From the NCBI GenBank assembly GCA_002479255.1, contig DLMJ01000008.1:1-64000 (forward strand): a DNA stretch of 64,000 nucleotides, written 5' to 3'. The translations under genes were made by a program, and so were the position numbers. Shown here in pieces: positions 35,637-45,332 of the stretch. The DNA is from Candidatus Binatus soli. Its GTDB lineage: Bacteria; Desulfobacterota; Binatia; Binatales; Binataceae. Under the pieces are notes generated by a model that saw only the letters and a list, made by a program, of their open reading frames with translations, did no database searches and was not told where the DNA came from. Numbering within the stretch: the stretch's first letter is position 1; every line of letters begins with the position of its first letter.

Positions 35637-36587
35637 GTGGCTCGAAAAAAAATTGCGTTCATCGGGGCGGGTAACGTCGGCGCGACCTGCGCCCATCTAT
35701 GCTTCCTGCGCGGACTCGGCGATATCGCGCTCTACGACATCATCGACGGACTGCCGCAGGGCAAGGCGCTGGATATGCTCGAATCGGCGCCGGTGCTCGG
35801 CATCGACGTCAACGTCACCGGCGGCATCGACATCAAGCTCATCGAGGGCGCCGATTGTTGCGTCGTCACGTCGGGCTCGCCGCGTAAACCCGGCATGAGC
35901 CGTGACGACCTGCTCAAGATAAACGCCGCGGTGATGACCGATGTCGGCGCCGCAATCAAGAAACACGCGCCCGGCGCTTTCGTGATCGCGGTGACCAATC
36001 CGCTCGACGCGATGGTTACGCAGCTCAAGCGCGTGACCGGTTTCGCGAAAAGCCGGATAGTCGGGCAGGCGGGCGTGCTTGACTCGGCGCGCTACCGCGC
36101 CTTTCTGGCGTCGGAGCTGGGCGTGTCGGTGGAAAGTGTTTCCGCGATGGTGCTCGGCGGGCACGGCGACGACATGGTGCCGATTCGCAGCTACACTACC
36201 GTCGGCGGACAGCCGGTCGAACGCCTGGTCGGGGCGAAGCGGCTGGAGGAAATTGAGAAGCGCACCCGTGGCGGTGGAGGCGAGATCGTCCAGTTGATGA
36301 AGACTTCATCGTATTACGCTGCCGGAGCCGCGGCTTACATAATGGTCGAGGCGTACATGCTCGATCGCAAACAAGTGCTGCCGTGCGCCGCGTTTCTTGA
36401 CGGCGAATACGGCGTGAAGGGACTCTTCGCCGGGGTTCCGATCGTGATCGGCGCGGGCGGCGTCGAGCGCGTCGTCGAAATCCAGCTGAGTGCCGCCGAA
36501 AAGGCAGCCTTTGACAGTTCGGTGGCGCATGTGCGCGAACTGGTCGAGGCGATGGACAAAGTAATCGCGGCCGGAAAACAGGGCTAG
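35637..36587 (+). CDS. mdh: Malate dehydrogenase, LDH-like type
   Basis: The 316-residue enzyme oxidises malate to oxaloacetate. Visible are the NAD motif GAGNVGAT (10-17), the specificity loop SPRKPGMSRDD with R83 and R89 (an arginine rather than the lactate-type glutamine), TNPLDAM (120-126), D150 and the proton-relay histidine H176 in GGHGDDMVP. The GTG start has AAGGAGGT 8 nt upstream. It is the first gene of a TCA operon; sdhC follows after 17 bp. Confidence 0.96.
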   Translation: MARKKIAFIGAGNVGATCAHLCFLRGLGDIALYDIIDGLPQGKALDMLESAPVLGIDVNVTGGIDIKLIEGADCCVVTSGSPRKPGMSRDDLLKINAAVMTDVGAAIKKHAPGAFVIAVTNPLDAMVTQLKRVTGFAKSRIVGQAGVLDSARYRAFLASELGVSVESVSAMVLGGHGDDMVPIRSYTTVGGQPVERLVGAKRLEEIEKRTRGGGGEIVQLMKTSSYYAAGAAAYIMVEAYMLDRKQVLPCAAFLDGEYGVKGLFAGVPIVIGAGGVERVVEIQLSAAEKAAFDSSVAHVRELVEAMDKVIAAGKQG

Positions 36588-36604
36588 CGATTCAGGAAAG
36601 GCTT

Positions 36605-37267
36605 ATGGCTGAAGCAGATGCAGTTGCGGCGCCGGCGATTGCGGCCGGGATGACGGCAGACGAGAGGCACTGGCTGCTGCGCAGGTTGCACTCGCTGTCG
36701 GGAATCATTCCCATCGGCGGATTTTTATTCTTCCATTTCTTCGAAAACGCCTTCGTCCTGAAGGGCGGCGCGATGTGGTGGAAGGAAACCGAGTTCACCC
36801 GCAATATTCCGTTTCAGATCGCGGTCGAAGCGTTGGTCCTGTGGATTCCGATTCTCTACCATGCGATTTACGGATTGGTCATCACGGTCGGCGCGCAGCC
36901 CAACGACTACCCGTACCAGCGCAACTACCAGTACACTCTGCAGCGCATCACCGGGATAGTCGCGTTCCTGTTTATCGGCTTTCACGTCCTCTCGACGCGC
37001 GGGCTCTACTACGCCACCGGCGTCGAGACGAACTATCTGCGGATGCATAACTTCATGATGAATCCGCTGATTCTGACGGCCTACCTGGTCGGGACCCTGG
37101 CCTGCGTCTATCACCTGACCAACGGCATTTTTACGTTCACGATCACCTGGGGAATTGCGGTCGGGCCGAGGGCGCAAACGCTGGTGAACCGCTTGTGCGT
37201 TGTGCTGTTTATCATCCTGGCCATCGTCGGCGTTTCAATTCTGGTCGCATTTCGCGCACCCGCCTGA
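36605..37267 (+). CDS. sdhC: Succinate dehydrogenase cytochrome b subunit, type B (di-heme)
   Basis: The 220-residue integral membrane protein has five predicted spans and starts its core with WLLRRLHSLSGIIPIGGFLFFH. This is the single-subunit di-heme anchor type of Bacillus and epsilon/deltaproteobacterial quinone reductases rather than the SdhC/SdhD pair. Histidines that could ligate the two hemes are H29, H86, H127, H148 and H170. It anchors SdhA/SdhB and passes electrons to quinone, probably menaquinone. Confidence 0.92.
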   Translation: MAEADAVAAPAIAAGMTADERHWLLRRLHSLSGIIPIGGFLFFHFFENAFVLKGGAMWWKETEFTRNIPFQIAVEALVLWIPILYHAIYGLVITVGAQPNDYPYQRNYQYTLQRITGIVAFLFIGFHVLSTRGLYYATGVETNYLRMHNFMMNPLILTAYLVGTLACVYHLTNGIFTFTITWGIAVGPRAQTLVNRLCVVLFIILAIVGVSILVAFRAPA

Positions 37268-37278
37268 GGAGAAAACCA

Positions 37279-39021
37279 ATGCCAGGGCATCACATAATCG
37301 TAGGCGGCGGGCTGGCAGGTTTGACCGCGGCGATGAAACTCGCGGAGCAGGGCGAGCAAGTCGATCTCTTCTCCATCGTCCCGGTCAAGCGTTCGCACTC
37401 GGTGTGCGCGCAGGGCGGAATCAACGGCGCGGTCAACACCAAAGGCGAGGGCGACTCGCCGATGATTCACTTTGACGATACGATTTACGGCGGCGACTTC
37501 CTGGCGCATCAGCCGCCGGTCAAGGCGATGTGCGAGGCGGCGCCGGCGATCATCTACCTGTTCGATCGGATGGGCGTGATGTTTAATCGCACGCCCGAAG
37601 GTCTGCTCGACTTCCGCCGTTTCGGCGGCACCAAGCATCATCGCACCGCATTCGCGGGCGCCACCACCGGGCAGCAGCTCCTGTACGCATTGGACGAGCA
37701 GGTCCGCCGCTACGAGGCGGCGGGCCTGGTGCGCAAGTTCGAAGGCTGGGAGATGCTGAGCATCGTGCAGGACGAGTCGGGGAACTGCCGCGGGATCGTT
37801 GCGATCGACACGCGCTCGCTCGAGATGCGCGCGTTTCCCGCCGACACCACGCTTGTCGCGACCGGCGGCCCGGGCCTTGTCTTCGGTCGCTCGACGCAGT
37901 CGCTGGTCTGTACGGGATCGGCGGTCAGCGCCTGCTACCAGGCGGGCTCGACCTACGCCAACGGCGAGTTCGTCCAGGTGCATCCCACCGCAATGCAGGG
38001 TGAGGACAAGAATCGGCTCATCTCGGAGTCGATTCGCGGCGAGGGCGGGCGCGTGTGGACCTATCGCGACGGCAAGCCGTGGTACTTCCTTGAAGACATG
38101 TACCCGGCGTACGGGAACCTGGTGCCGCGCGACATCGCGACCCGCGCGATTCACAAGGTCGTGTTCGAGATGAAGCTCGGCGTTGACGGCAATCCGGTGG
38201 TTTACCTCGACGTGAGCCATCTGGACCCCGTAGAACTCGAGCGCAAGGTCGCAGGCGTGCTCGAAATCTACGAGAAGTTCGCCGGCCAGGACCCGCGCAA
38301 GGTCCCGATGAAGATTTTTCCGGCGATGCACTACTCGATGGGCGGTCTGTGGGTCGATTACCATCAGCAGACCAACGTCCCGGGGCTGTTCGCAGCGGGC
38401 GAGTGCGACTTTCAATATCACGGCGCCAACCGGCTCGGCGCGAACTCGCTGCTATCGTGCATACACGCCGGAAACATCTGCGAGCCGGCAATGATCGGCT
38501 ATGCCAAGTCGCACACGAGCGCGGCCAGTTCGCAGATTTACGATCAGGAGCTGAAGCTTCAGCGCGAATCATTCGACAAAATTTTCAAGATGAGCGGTCC
38601 GGAGAACGCCTTTACGGTGTGGCGCGAGCTCGGCGAGATCATGACCGAGAACGTCACCGTCGTGCGCTACAACGACAAGCTCAAGGCGACCGACGACAAG
38701 CTGCTCGAGTTCAAGGATCGATGGGGCCGAATCGGGCTCAACGACAAGGGCAAGTGGGCGAACCAGGAAGTGTTATTCGTCCGCCAGCTATGGAACATGC
38801 TCGAGATCGCGCGGCCGATGACGCTCGGCGCGCTCAATCGCAACGAATCGCGCGGCGCGCACTACAAGCCGGATTTTCCCGAGCGCGACGACGTGAATTT
38901 CATGAAGACCACCATGGCTGCGTGGTCGTCCGACGGCCCGCGTTTCAGTTGGGAGCCGGTTGACGTGAGCCTCATCAAGCCGCGGCCGCGGCGCTACGAC
39001 ATCGAGAAATCCGCCGCGTAG
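37279..39021 (+). CDS. sdhA: Succinate dehydrogenase/fumarate reductase flavoprotein subunit
   Basis: The 580-residue protein begins MPGHHIIVGGGLAGL with the FAD fold, and RSHSVCAQGGIN carries H40 in the position of covalent FAD attachment. HPTAMQGEDKNRLISESIRGEGG and GGLWVDYHQQTNVPGLFAAGEC are typical active-site and C-terminal FAD segments. The start at 37279 follows GAGGAGAAA; the frame upstream runs into sdhC and is not used. Succinate oxidation or fumarate reduction. Confidence 0.96.
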   Translation: MPGHHIIVGGGLAGLTAAMKLAEQGEQVDLFSIVPVKRSHSVCAQGGINGAVNTKGEGDSPMIHFDDTIYGGDFLAHQPPVKAMCEAAPAIIYLFDRMGVMFNRTPEGLLDFRRFGGTKHHRTAFAGATTGQQLLYALDEQVRRYEAAGLVRKFEGWEMLSIVQDESGNCRGIVAIDTRSLEMRAFPADTTLVATGGPGLVFGRSTQSLVCTGSAVSACYQAGSTYANGEFVQVHPTAMQGEDKNRLISESIRGEGGRVWTYRDGKPWYFLEDMYPAYGNLVPRDIATRAIHKVVFEMKLGVDGNPVVYLDVSHLDPVELERKVAGVLEIYEKFAGQDPRKVPMKIFPAMHYSMGGLWVDYHQQTNVPGLFAAGECDFQYHGANRLGANSLLSCIHAGNICEPAMIGYAKSHTSAASSQIYDQELKLQRESFDKIFKMSGPENAFTVWRELGEIMTENVTVVRYNDKLKATDDKLLEFKDRWGRIGLNDKGKWANQEVLFVRQLWNMLEIARPMTLGALNRNESRGAHYKPDFPERDDVNFMKTTMAAWSSDGPRFSWEPVDVSLIKPRPRRYDIEKSAA

Positions 39022-39039
39022 TCCCGCAGGAGCATCCCA

Positions 39040-39789
39040 GTGTCAGAACAGACGCAAGTATTGAGAATCAAGCGCCAGGAAACGTCGAACTCGGAGCCCT
39101 ATTACGAGGAGTTCGAGTTGCCGTATTTGCCGCATCACAACATCGTCTCGATGCTGATGGAGATTCGGCGCAACCCGGTCACTCGCCAGGGCAAGCGCGT
39201 CGCGCCGGTCGTCTTCAACGCCAACTGTCTGGAGGAGGTTTGCGGCGCGTGCACGATGGTGATCAACGGGCGCGTCCGCCAGGCGTGCTCGCAGCTTGCC
39301 AACGGGCTCAACGGGCCGGCGACGGTCGAGCCGATGACGAAGTTCCCGGTGGTCCGCGATCTATGGGTCGATCGATCGAAAATGTTCGACTACCTCAAGA
39401 AGGCGCGCGCGTGGATTCCGATCGACGGCACTTACGACCTGGGTCCGGGCCCGCGAGTCGCGGCCGACGCCCAGCAGTTCGCCTACCCGTTCTCGCGATG
39501 CATGACTTGCGGATGCTGTCTCGAGGCGTGCCCGCAGTTTAACTTGCACTCGAAGTTCATGGGCGCGTCCGTGATCGGGCAGGTCTATCTGATGAGCCAG
39601 CATCCGACCGGCAAGATGAACCTCGACGAGCGGCTCGCTGCGATGATGGGGGAGGGCGGTATAGCCGACTGCGGCAACGCGCAGAACTGCGTCGAGGTTT
39701 GCCCCAAGGATATTCCGCTCACGAGCGCAATCGCCGCGGTCGGCCGCCAGACGACGATCAAATGGCTCCGCGATTTGTTCATGAAATGA
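39040..39789 (+). CDS. sdhB: Succinate dehydrogenase/fumarate reductase iron-sulfur subunit
   Basis: The 249-residue protein has a ferredoxin-like domain with C63, C68, C71 and C83 for the 2Fe-2S cluster, and a C-terminal domain with C154, C157, C160 and C164, then C211, C217 and C221, for the 4Fe-4S and 3Fe-4S clusters. The GTG start has AGGAG 8 nt upstream. It links SdhA to the cytochrome b. Last gene of the mdh-sdhCAB run; sucC follows after 94 bp. Confidence 0.96.
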   Translation: MSEQTQVLRIKRQETSNSEPYYEEFELPYLPHHNIVSMLMEIRRNPVTRQGKRVAPVVFNANCLEEVCGACTMVINGRVRQACSQLANGLNGPATVEPMTKFPVVRDLWVDRSKMFDYLKKARAWIPIDGTYDLGPGPRVAADAQQFAYPFSRCMTCGCCLEACPQFNLHSKFMGASVIGQVYLMSQHPTGKMNLDERLAAMMGEGGIADCGNAQNCVEVCPKDIPLTSAIAAVGRQTTIKWLRDLFMK

Positions 39790-39883
39790 CCTTGCCGCCG
39801 CGCTAATGTCGTCGTGAGCGAGCGGGTCGATTCGAGGGATTCCCGATCCTTATCCAAAATGAGGTTGATGCCTGGGTAACTGA

Positions 39884-41047
39884 ATGAACATCCACGAATA
39901 TCAAGCCAAGCAGGTGCTGGCGCGCTTCGGCGTTCCCGTTCCCAAGGGGCAGTTCGCGACCACACCTGACGAGGCTGCTGCTGCATTCACGGCGCTGGGC
40001 CAGCCAAAAGCTGTGGCCAAGGCGCAGATCCATGCCGGCGGCCGCGGCAAGGCCGGCGGTGTCAAACTGCTGACTGCTGCCTCCGAGGTGCGCGATTTCG
40101 CCGCCAAGCTGCTCGGCAAGCCGCTGGTGACTCATCAGACTGGCCCCGAGGGCCGGGTGGTGCGCCGCGTTTACATCGAGGAAGCAAGCGACGTCGCTCG
40201 CGAGCTTTACCTTGGGATGCTCGTCGATAGAAAGGCGGGAATGGTTTCCGTGATCGCGAGCACCGAGGGCGGCATGGATATCGAGGAAGTCGCCGCCAGG
40301 ACGCCCGAAAAAATCTTCACCGAGTCGATCAATCCCCTGCTCGGTGTGGCCGGCTTTCAGGCGCGCAACATCGCATTCGCGCTCGGCCTCAAGGACAAGC
40401 AAGTCGGCCAGTTCGCGGCGCTGCTCGCCTCGCTCTATCGGGCGTTCATCGAAACCGACGCGTCGCTTATCGAGATCAATCCGCTGGTGGTGACGACCGA
40501 CGGCCGCCTCATCTGCCTCGACGCGAAAATGTCATTCGATGACAACGGCTTGTTCCGCCATCCCGACATCCGCGAGCTGCGCGACGCCAATGAGGAAGAT
40601 CCCGCCGAGACCGAGGCGGCGAAGTACGATCTCAGCTACGTGCATCTCGACGGCAACATCGGATGCATGGTCAACGGCGCGGGTCTCGCGATGGCCACGA
40701 TGGACATCGTCAAGATTTACGGCGCCGAGCCGGCCAACTTCCTCGACGTCGGCGGTGGCGCCAGCACCGAGAAGGTCGCCGCTGCATTTCGCATCCTGCT
40801 CGCGGACAAGCGCGTCAAAGGCGTGCTGATCAACATCTTCGGCGGCATTATGCGATGCGACGTGCTGGCGCAGGGCGTCGTCGAGGCTGCCCGGCAGGTC
40901 AAATTGAACGTGCCGTTGGTGGTCAGAATGGAAGGCACCAACGTCGTCGAAGGCAAGAAGATCCTTGCCGACTCGGGGATCAAGGTGGTTACCGCCACCG
41001 ACATGGCCGACGCCGCCCGGCGCATCGTAAAAGAAATCGGAGCCTAG
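39884..41047 (+). CDS. sucC: Succinyl-CoA synthetase beta subunit
   Basis: The 387-residue ATP-grasp subunit begins MNIHEYQAKQVLARFGVPVP and has AKAQIHAGGRGKAGGVK, the nucleotide-binding start, and GGIMRCDVLAQGVVEA, the CoA/phosphate-contact C-terminal domain. Length is that of E. coli SucC (388). The enzyme couples succinyl-CoA cleavage to nucleoside triphosphate formation. sucD follows after 9 bp. Confidence 0.97.
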   Translation: MNIHEYQAKQVLARFGVPVPKGQFATTPDEAAAAFTALGQPKAVAKAQIHAGGRGKAGGVKLLTAASEVRDFAAKLLGKPLVTHQTGPEGRVVRRVYIEEASDVARELYLGMLVDRKAGMVSVIASTEGGMDIEEVAARTPEKIFTESINPLLGVAGFQARNIAFALGLKDKQVGQFAALLASLYRAFIETDASLIEINPLVVTTDGRLICLDAKMSFDDNGLFRHPDIRELRDANEEDPAETEAAKYDLSYVHLDGNIGCMVNGAGLAMATMDIVKIYGAEPANFLDVGGGASTEKVAAAFRILLADKRVKGVLINIFGGIMRCDVLAQGVVEAARQVKLNVPLVVRMEGTNVVEGKKILADSGIKVVTATDMADAARRIVKEIGA

Positions 41048-41056
41048 AATTTTCAG

Positions 41057-41935
41057 ATGAGTATTTTAGTCGACAAGAACACCCGCGTCCTGACGCAGGG
41101 AATTACCGGCGCGACCGGCCAACTCCATACGCGCGCGTGCAAAGAGTACGGCACCAAAATGGTCGGCGGCGTCGTGCCGGGCAAGGGCGGTACCGACTTC
41201 GAAGGCATCCCGATCTTCGACACCGTCGAGCAGGCGCGCAAATCGACCGGCTGCAACGCGACCGTGATCTACGTGCCGCCGGCGTTCGCCGCCGACGCGA
41301 TGCTGGAGGCCGCCGCCGCCGGCATCGAGCTCGTCATCTGCATCACCGAAGGCGTTCCGATCCTTGACATGGTCAAAGTGAAGGCCTACCTGGCGGGAAC
41401 CAAGTCGCGCCTGATTGGTCCCAACTGCCCGGGAATCATCACGCCGGGTGAATGCAAAATCGGCATCATGCCGGGCTACATCCACAAGCCGGGCGACATC
41501 GGCGTCGTGTCGCGTTCGGGCACGCTGACATACGAGGCGGTGTATCAGCTGACCCAGCTTGGAATCGGGCAATCGACTTGCATCGGAATCGGCGGCGATC
41601 CGATCGTCGGCACAACCCATATCGACGCGCTCAAGCTGTTCAACGAGGATCCCAAGACGCGCGCGGTCATCATGATTGGTGAAATCGGCGGAACGGCGGA
41701 GGAAGAGGCCGCCAAATACATAAAGCAATACTTTAAGAAACCCGTGGTCGCGTTTATCGCCGGCCAAACCGCGCCCAAGGGGCGGCGGATGGGTCACGCC
41801 GGGGCGATTATCTCAGGCGGACGCGGCACTGCGGCCGATAAAATCGCGGCGCTCAAGGCGGCGGGAATCACGGTCGCGATGAGCCCGGCTGACCTCGGCT
41901 CGACGATGAAATCAGTACTGGCAGGCAAGAATTAA
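41057..41935 (+). CDS. sucD: Succinyl-CoA synthetase alpha subunit
   Basis: The 292-residue subunit has the CoA-binding N-terminal fold (TQGITGATGQLHT, 13-24), GPNCPGIITPGECKIGIMPG and the phosphorylated histidine H247 in MGHAGAIISGG. It pairs with SucC. The gap to ndk is 4 bp, so nucleoside diphosphate kinase is made together with the enzyme that produces GTP or ATP in the cycle. Confidence 0.97.
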   Translation: MSILVDKNTRVLTQGITGATGQLHTRACKEYGTKMVGGVVPGKGGTDFEGIPIFDTVEQARKSTGCNATVIYVPPAFAADAMLEAAAAGIELVICITEGVPILDMVKVKAYLAGTKSRLIGPNCPGIITPGECKIGIMPGYIHKPGDIGVVSRSGTLTYEAVYQLTQLGIGQSTCIGIGGDPIVGTTHIDALKLFNEDPKTRAVIMIGEIGGTAEEEAAKYIKQYFKKPVVAFIAGQTAPKGRRMGHAGAIISGGRGTAADKIAALKAAGITVAMSPADLGSTMKSVLAGKN

Positions 41936-41939
41936 TTCG

Positions 41940-42356
41940 ATGGAACGAACCCTGGCAATCATCAAACCCGACGCGGTGCGGCGCGGGCTCACCGGCGACA
42001 TACTCAAACGCATCGAAGCTTCGGGGCTGGCGATCGTCGCGATGCGCAAGATTCATCTCTCGCGCGCCGACGCCGAGAAATTTTACGACGTGCACAAAGC
42101 GCGGCCGTTTTTCCGCGGGCTGTGCGACTATATGAGTTCCGGCCCGGTGATTATTGCGGTGCTGCAGGGCGAGAACGCGATCAGCAAGTGGCGTCAACTG
42201 ATGGGCGCAACCGATCCCAAAAAGGCCGACGCCGGCACGATTCGCAAGGACTTCGGAATCGACGTCGAGCAGAACGCCACGCACGGCTCGGATGCGCCCG
42301 CGACGGCGGCCGAGGAAATCGCCTTCTTTTTCCCCGCTCGGGAAATTCTTTCCTGA
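41940..42356 (+). CDS. ndk: Nucleoside diphosphate kinase
   Basis: The 138-residue enzyme starts MERTLAIIKPDAV and has the phosphohistidine H115 in NATHGSDAP. It equilibrates nucleoside triphosphates. Length is standard. It lies directly behind sucD, a functional pairing known from other bacteria where Ndk associates with succinyl-CoA synthetase. Confidence 0.97.
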   Translation: MERTLAIIKPDAVRRGLTGDILKRIEASGLAIVAMRKIHLSRADAEKFYDVHKARPFFRGLCDYMSSGPVIIAVLQGENAISKWRQLMGATDPKKADAGTIRKDFGIDVEQNATHGSDAPATAAEEIAFFFPAREILS

Positions 42357-42398
42357 AAAAACCGTCCTGCTTTCACGGCGACGTTTCGATTAGAATAA

Positions 42399-43478
42399 GT
42401 GGCTGTGAACGCGAATAGCCAAACCTCGGCCGAGCCTGCCCCCACCGGCGCGGATTTCCGCGATTTGACGCTCGATGAGGTCGAGCAAATGGTCGCCGGC
42501 GCGGGTGAACGTTCATATCGCGCCCGCCAGATTCTGCATTGGGTACACGCTCGCGGCGCTGAGTCATTCGACGAGATGCGCGATCTGCCGGCGGCCCTTC
42601 GCAATTATTTGAAGCAAAACTTCACTATCGGGCATCCGGTGTCGTCGTTCGTCTCGCGTTCGTCGGATGGCGCCCGGAAACTGCTCATTCGGCTCGACGA
42701 CGGTGAAGCAATCGAATCGGTGATAATCCCCACCGAAAAACGCGTCACACTTTGCATGTCGAGCCAGGTGGGATGCGCGATGGCCTGCGAATTCTGCGCG
42801 ACGGCCCACATGGGACTGCATCGCAACCTCACCACTTCCGAGATGCTGGTGCAGATCCCTGCCGCTCGACGCGAGCTGGCCGGAGGCGAGGAACTCACGA
42901 ACTTCGTTTTCATGGGGATGGGCGAGCCGCTGGCAAATTACCCGCGCCTGGTGCGCACGCTCACGATAATGACTTCCGATTGGGGGATGGGCATCTCACC
43001 GCGGAGGATCACGGTCTCCACCGTTGGTTTGGTCCCGATGATGGAGCGGTTGCTGGGCGAGACTCCGGTCAATCTGGCGGTCTCGATCCACGCCACGACC
43101 AACGAGCTTCGCGACCGCCTCGCGCCGATCAACCAGCGCTATCCGCTGGAAGTTTTGCTCGACGCATGCCGGAAGCTGCCGATCAAGCGGCGCAGCCGGA
43201 TCACCTTCGAGTACGTGATGCTCGCGGGGGTGAACGATTCGCTGGCGGACGCGCGGCGGCTGGTGAAGTTGCTTGCGCCTTTGCGCGCCAAAGTGAACCT
43301 GATTTTTTACAATCCGCTGGCGGGCTCCCCGCTTCGGGGCAGCTCACGCGCCGCGGTGGAGGCCTTTCAAGCGATCCTGAACAACGGTAATTTGACCGCA
43401 ACAATCCGCGAAAGCCGGGGGCTCGATATTGCGGCGGCATGCGGCCAGCTTTACGCCGAACAGCACAATCCGGCCTGA
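42399..43478 (+). CDS. rlmN: Dual-specificity 23S rRNA/tRNA adenine-C2 methyltransferase RlmN
   Basis: The 359-residue radical SAM enzyme has the CxxxCxxC cluster C126, C130, C133 (GCAMACEFC), the methyl-carrying cysteine C348 in RGLDIAAACGQL and the partner C119 in TLCMSSQ. These are the RlmN-type residues, so it methylates A2503 of 23S rRNA and A37 of some tRNAs. Two GTG starts are possible, 42399 and 42405. Confidence 0.95.
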   Translation: MAVNANSQTSAEPAPTGADFRDLTLDEVEQMVAGAGERSYRARQILHWVHARGAESFDEMRDLPAALRNYLKQNFTIGHPVSSFVSRSSDGARKLLIRLDDGEAIESVIIPTEKRVTLCMSSQVGCAMACEFCATAHMGLHRNLTTSEMLVQIPAARRELAGGEELTNFVFMGMGEPLANYPRLVRTLTIMTSDWGMGISPRRITVSTVGLVPMMERLLGETPVNLAVSIHATTNELRDRLAPINQRYPLEVLLDACRKLPIKRRSRITFEYVMLAGVNDSLADARRLVKLLAPLRAKVNLIFYNPLAGSPLRGSSRAAVEAFQAILNNGNLTATIRESRGLDIAAACGQLYAEQHNPA

Positions 43479-43508
43479 CCCCGGTTCAGAATTAGCGCCA
43501 GAAGAAAA

Positions 43509-44408
43509 ATGCTACAAAACATACTCGGAGTGATCGGAGGCAGCGGCTTCTACCAGATGAAGGGCCTGGACAAGGTCGAGCCGATAGAGCTCCAGACACC
43601 GTTCGGGCCTCCGTCCGATCCGTTTTACCAGGGACGAATCGGAGACATCGGGGTCGTTTTTCTCGCGCGACACGGGCGCGGCCATCGATTGTTGCCGTCC
43701 GAAATAAATTATCGCGCCAATGTGTTCGGGATGAAGCGGCTCGGCGTGACCCATCTCGTTTCGGTATCGACGGCGGGCAGCCTGAAAGAGGAAATTCATC
43801 CGGGCGAACTGGTAATTCCAGATCAGTTTATCGATCGCACGATCAAGCGTCCGATGACATTCTTCGGTGACGGTCTGGTGGCGCACGTTTCGATCGCCGA
43901 TCCCGTGTGCGCAAATCTCGCGAGCGATCTGGCCGTCGCAGCGCGCGCGGGCGGCGCGGTCGTTCACGACCGCGGAACCTATCTATGCATGGAAGGTCCG
44001 CAATTCTCGACGCGCGCCGAGTCGAATCTTTTCCGGAGTTTTGGCGCCAGCGTCATCAGCATGACCGCGATGCAGGAGGCGCGCCTCGCTCGCGAGGCGG
44101 AGATGTGTTACGCGGCGCTGGTGCTGGTGACGGATTACGATTGCTGGCACGATACGGCCGCCGCGGTGGATATCGGCGAGATCCTGCGCGTGATGAAGCT
44201 GAACGTGGACAAGGCGCAAAGCGCCGTGTCGGCGCTTGCGCACGCGCTTGGCAATCGTGCGCGGACGTGCAGATGCCAGGACGCGCTCAAGAACACGATA
44301 ATTACCGATCGCGCGGCAATTCCGCAGCGCCTGATCGACGACTTGCGGCCGCTGATAGGCAAGTATCTCCAGGATCATCGAAATCCGGGCGCGCTGAAGG
44401 GGCAATAG
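43509..44408 (+). CDS. mtnP: S-methyl-5'-thioadenosine phosphorylase
   Basis: The 299-residue protein starts with LGVIGGSGFYQM and has FLARHGRGHRLLPSEINYRAN, VSTAGSLKEEIHPGELVIPDQFIDRT and YLCMEGPQFSTRAES, the MTAP/PNP family set. It cleaves methylthioadenosine with phosphate to adenine and methylthioribose-1-phosphate. The purine-site segment reads MTAMQEARLAREAEMCYA, with glutamine where relatives often have proline. The gene for the PfkB kinase follows with no gap. Confidence 0.92.
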   Translation: MLQNILGVIGGSGFYQMKGLDKVEPIELQTPFGPPSDPFYQGRIGDIGVVFLARHGRGHRLLPSEINYRANVFGMKRLGVTHLVSVSTAGSLKEEIHPGELVIPDQFIDRTIKRPMTFFGDGLVAHVSIADPVCANLASDLAVAARAGGAVVHDRGTYLCMEGPQFSTRAESNLFRSFGASVISMTAMQEARLAREAEMCYAALVLVTDYDCWHDTAAAVDIGEILRVMKLNVDKAQSAVSALAHALGNRARTCRCQDALKNTIITDRAAIPQRLIDDLRPLIGKYLQDHRNPGALKGQ

Positions 44409-45332
44409 ATGAGTATCGTTGTGGTCGGATTTCTAGCCTACGACACGGTCGAAACGCCCAACGGAAAAGTCGAGGAAGTGTTGGGCGGCGGCGCCAGCTA
44501 TTTTTCGATAGCAGCGCGATTTTTTTCCCCGGTCAGCATAGTCGCGGTGGTCGGTACGGATTACAGGCCCGAGGATCTCCAATTGTTCACCGATCGGAAT
44601 ATCGATGTGCGCGCAGTAGTCAAACGCGAGGGGCTGACCACGCGATGGCACGGCCGTTATCACGAAGACCTGAACACGCGCGACACGGTCAAGCTTTCGC
44701 TGAACGTCCTGGAGAACTTCACGCCGGAATTGCTGCCTGACCAATGCCGCGCAGACTACCTTTATCTGGCGCCAAACGATCCTGCGCTTCAGGAACACGT
44801 GCTGGACCAGGTGCTTAGTCCCAAACTAGTCACGGCCGATCTCTATGACTATTGGATCCAGAACACCCGCCCCGGCCTGGCCAGGGTGCTCGAGCGAATC
44901 CAGATACTGCTTTGCAGCGATAGCGAGGCGCGTACCCTTACGGGCGAGCACAACCTCGTCAAGGCGGGGCGCGCGATCCTGAAAATGGGCCCGGCCACCG
45001 TTCTGATCAAGCGCGGCGAGTATGGCGTGCTTCAGTTCAGCGAGGAAGGCATGTTCGCGGTGCCCGCGTATCCGCTGGAAGAGGTGGTCGATCCTACCGG
45101 AGCGGGCGATACGTTTGCGGGCGGCATGATGGGGTTTCTGGCGCGACACGGGCGGGTAACGGAATCCTCGCTGCGCACGGCGGTCGTGTACGGCAGCGTG
45201 ATGGCGTCGTTCGTAGTCGAGCGTCTTTCGCTGGAGAGGCTATTGGCTCTGACTTGGGAAGAGATAGATAATCGCTATCGGGAGTTTATCAATCTGATCG
45301 ACTCTCATCATTCAAGATGGACTACTCAGTAG
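44409..45332 (+). CDS. PfkB-family sugar or nucleoside kinase
   Basis: The 307-residue ribokinase-fold protein has GGGASYFSIAARFF near the N-terminus and the ATP/anion-hole motif DPTGAGDTFAGG (228-239) with catalytic base D234. It directly follows mtnP, so it may act on a nucleoside or a ribose derivative from MTA salvage, but PfkB specificity cannot be read from sequence. Its 3' end overlaps the glycosyltransferase gene by 16 bp. Confidence 0.88.
   Translation: MSIVVVGFLAYDTVETPNGKVEEVLGGGASYFSIAARFFSPVSIVAVVGTDYRPEDLQLFTDRNIDVRAVVKREGLTTRWHGRYHEDLNTRDTVKLSLNVLENFTPELLPDQCRADYLYLAPNDPALQEHVLDQVLSPKLVTADLYDYWIQNTRPGLARVLERIQILLCSDSEARTLTGEHNLVKAGRAILKMGPATVLIKRGEYGVLQFSEEGMFAVPAYPLEEVVDPTGAGDTFAGGMMGFLARHGRVTESSLRTAVVYGSVMASFVVERLSLERLLALTWEEIDNRYREFINLIDSHHSRWTTQ

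Noticed and set aside
36604..36605. Search for a separate sdhD gene
   Set aside because: The single 220-residue five-span cytochrome b with several histidines is the type B anchor; no second anchor gene is expected or seen.
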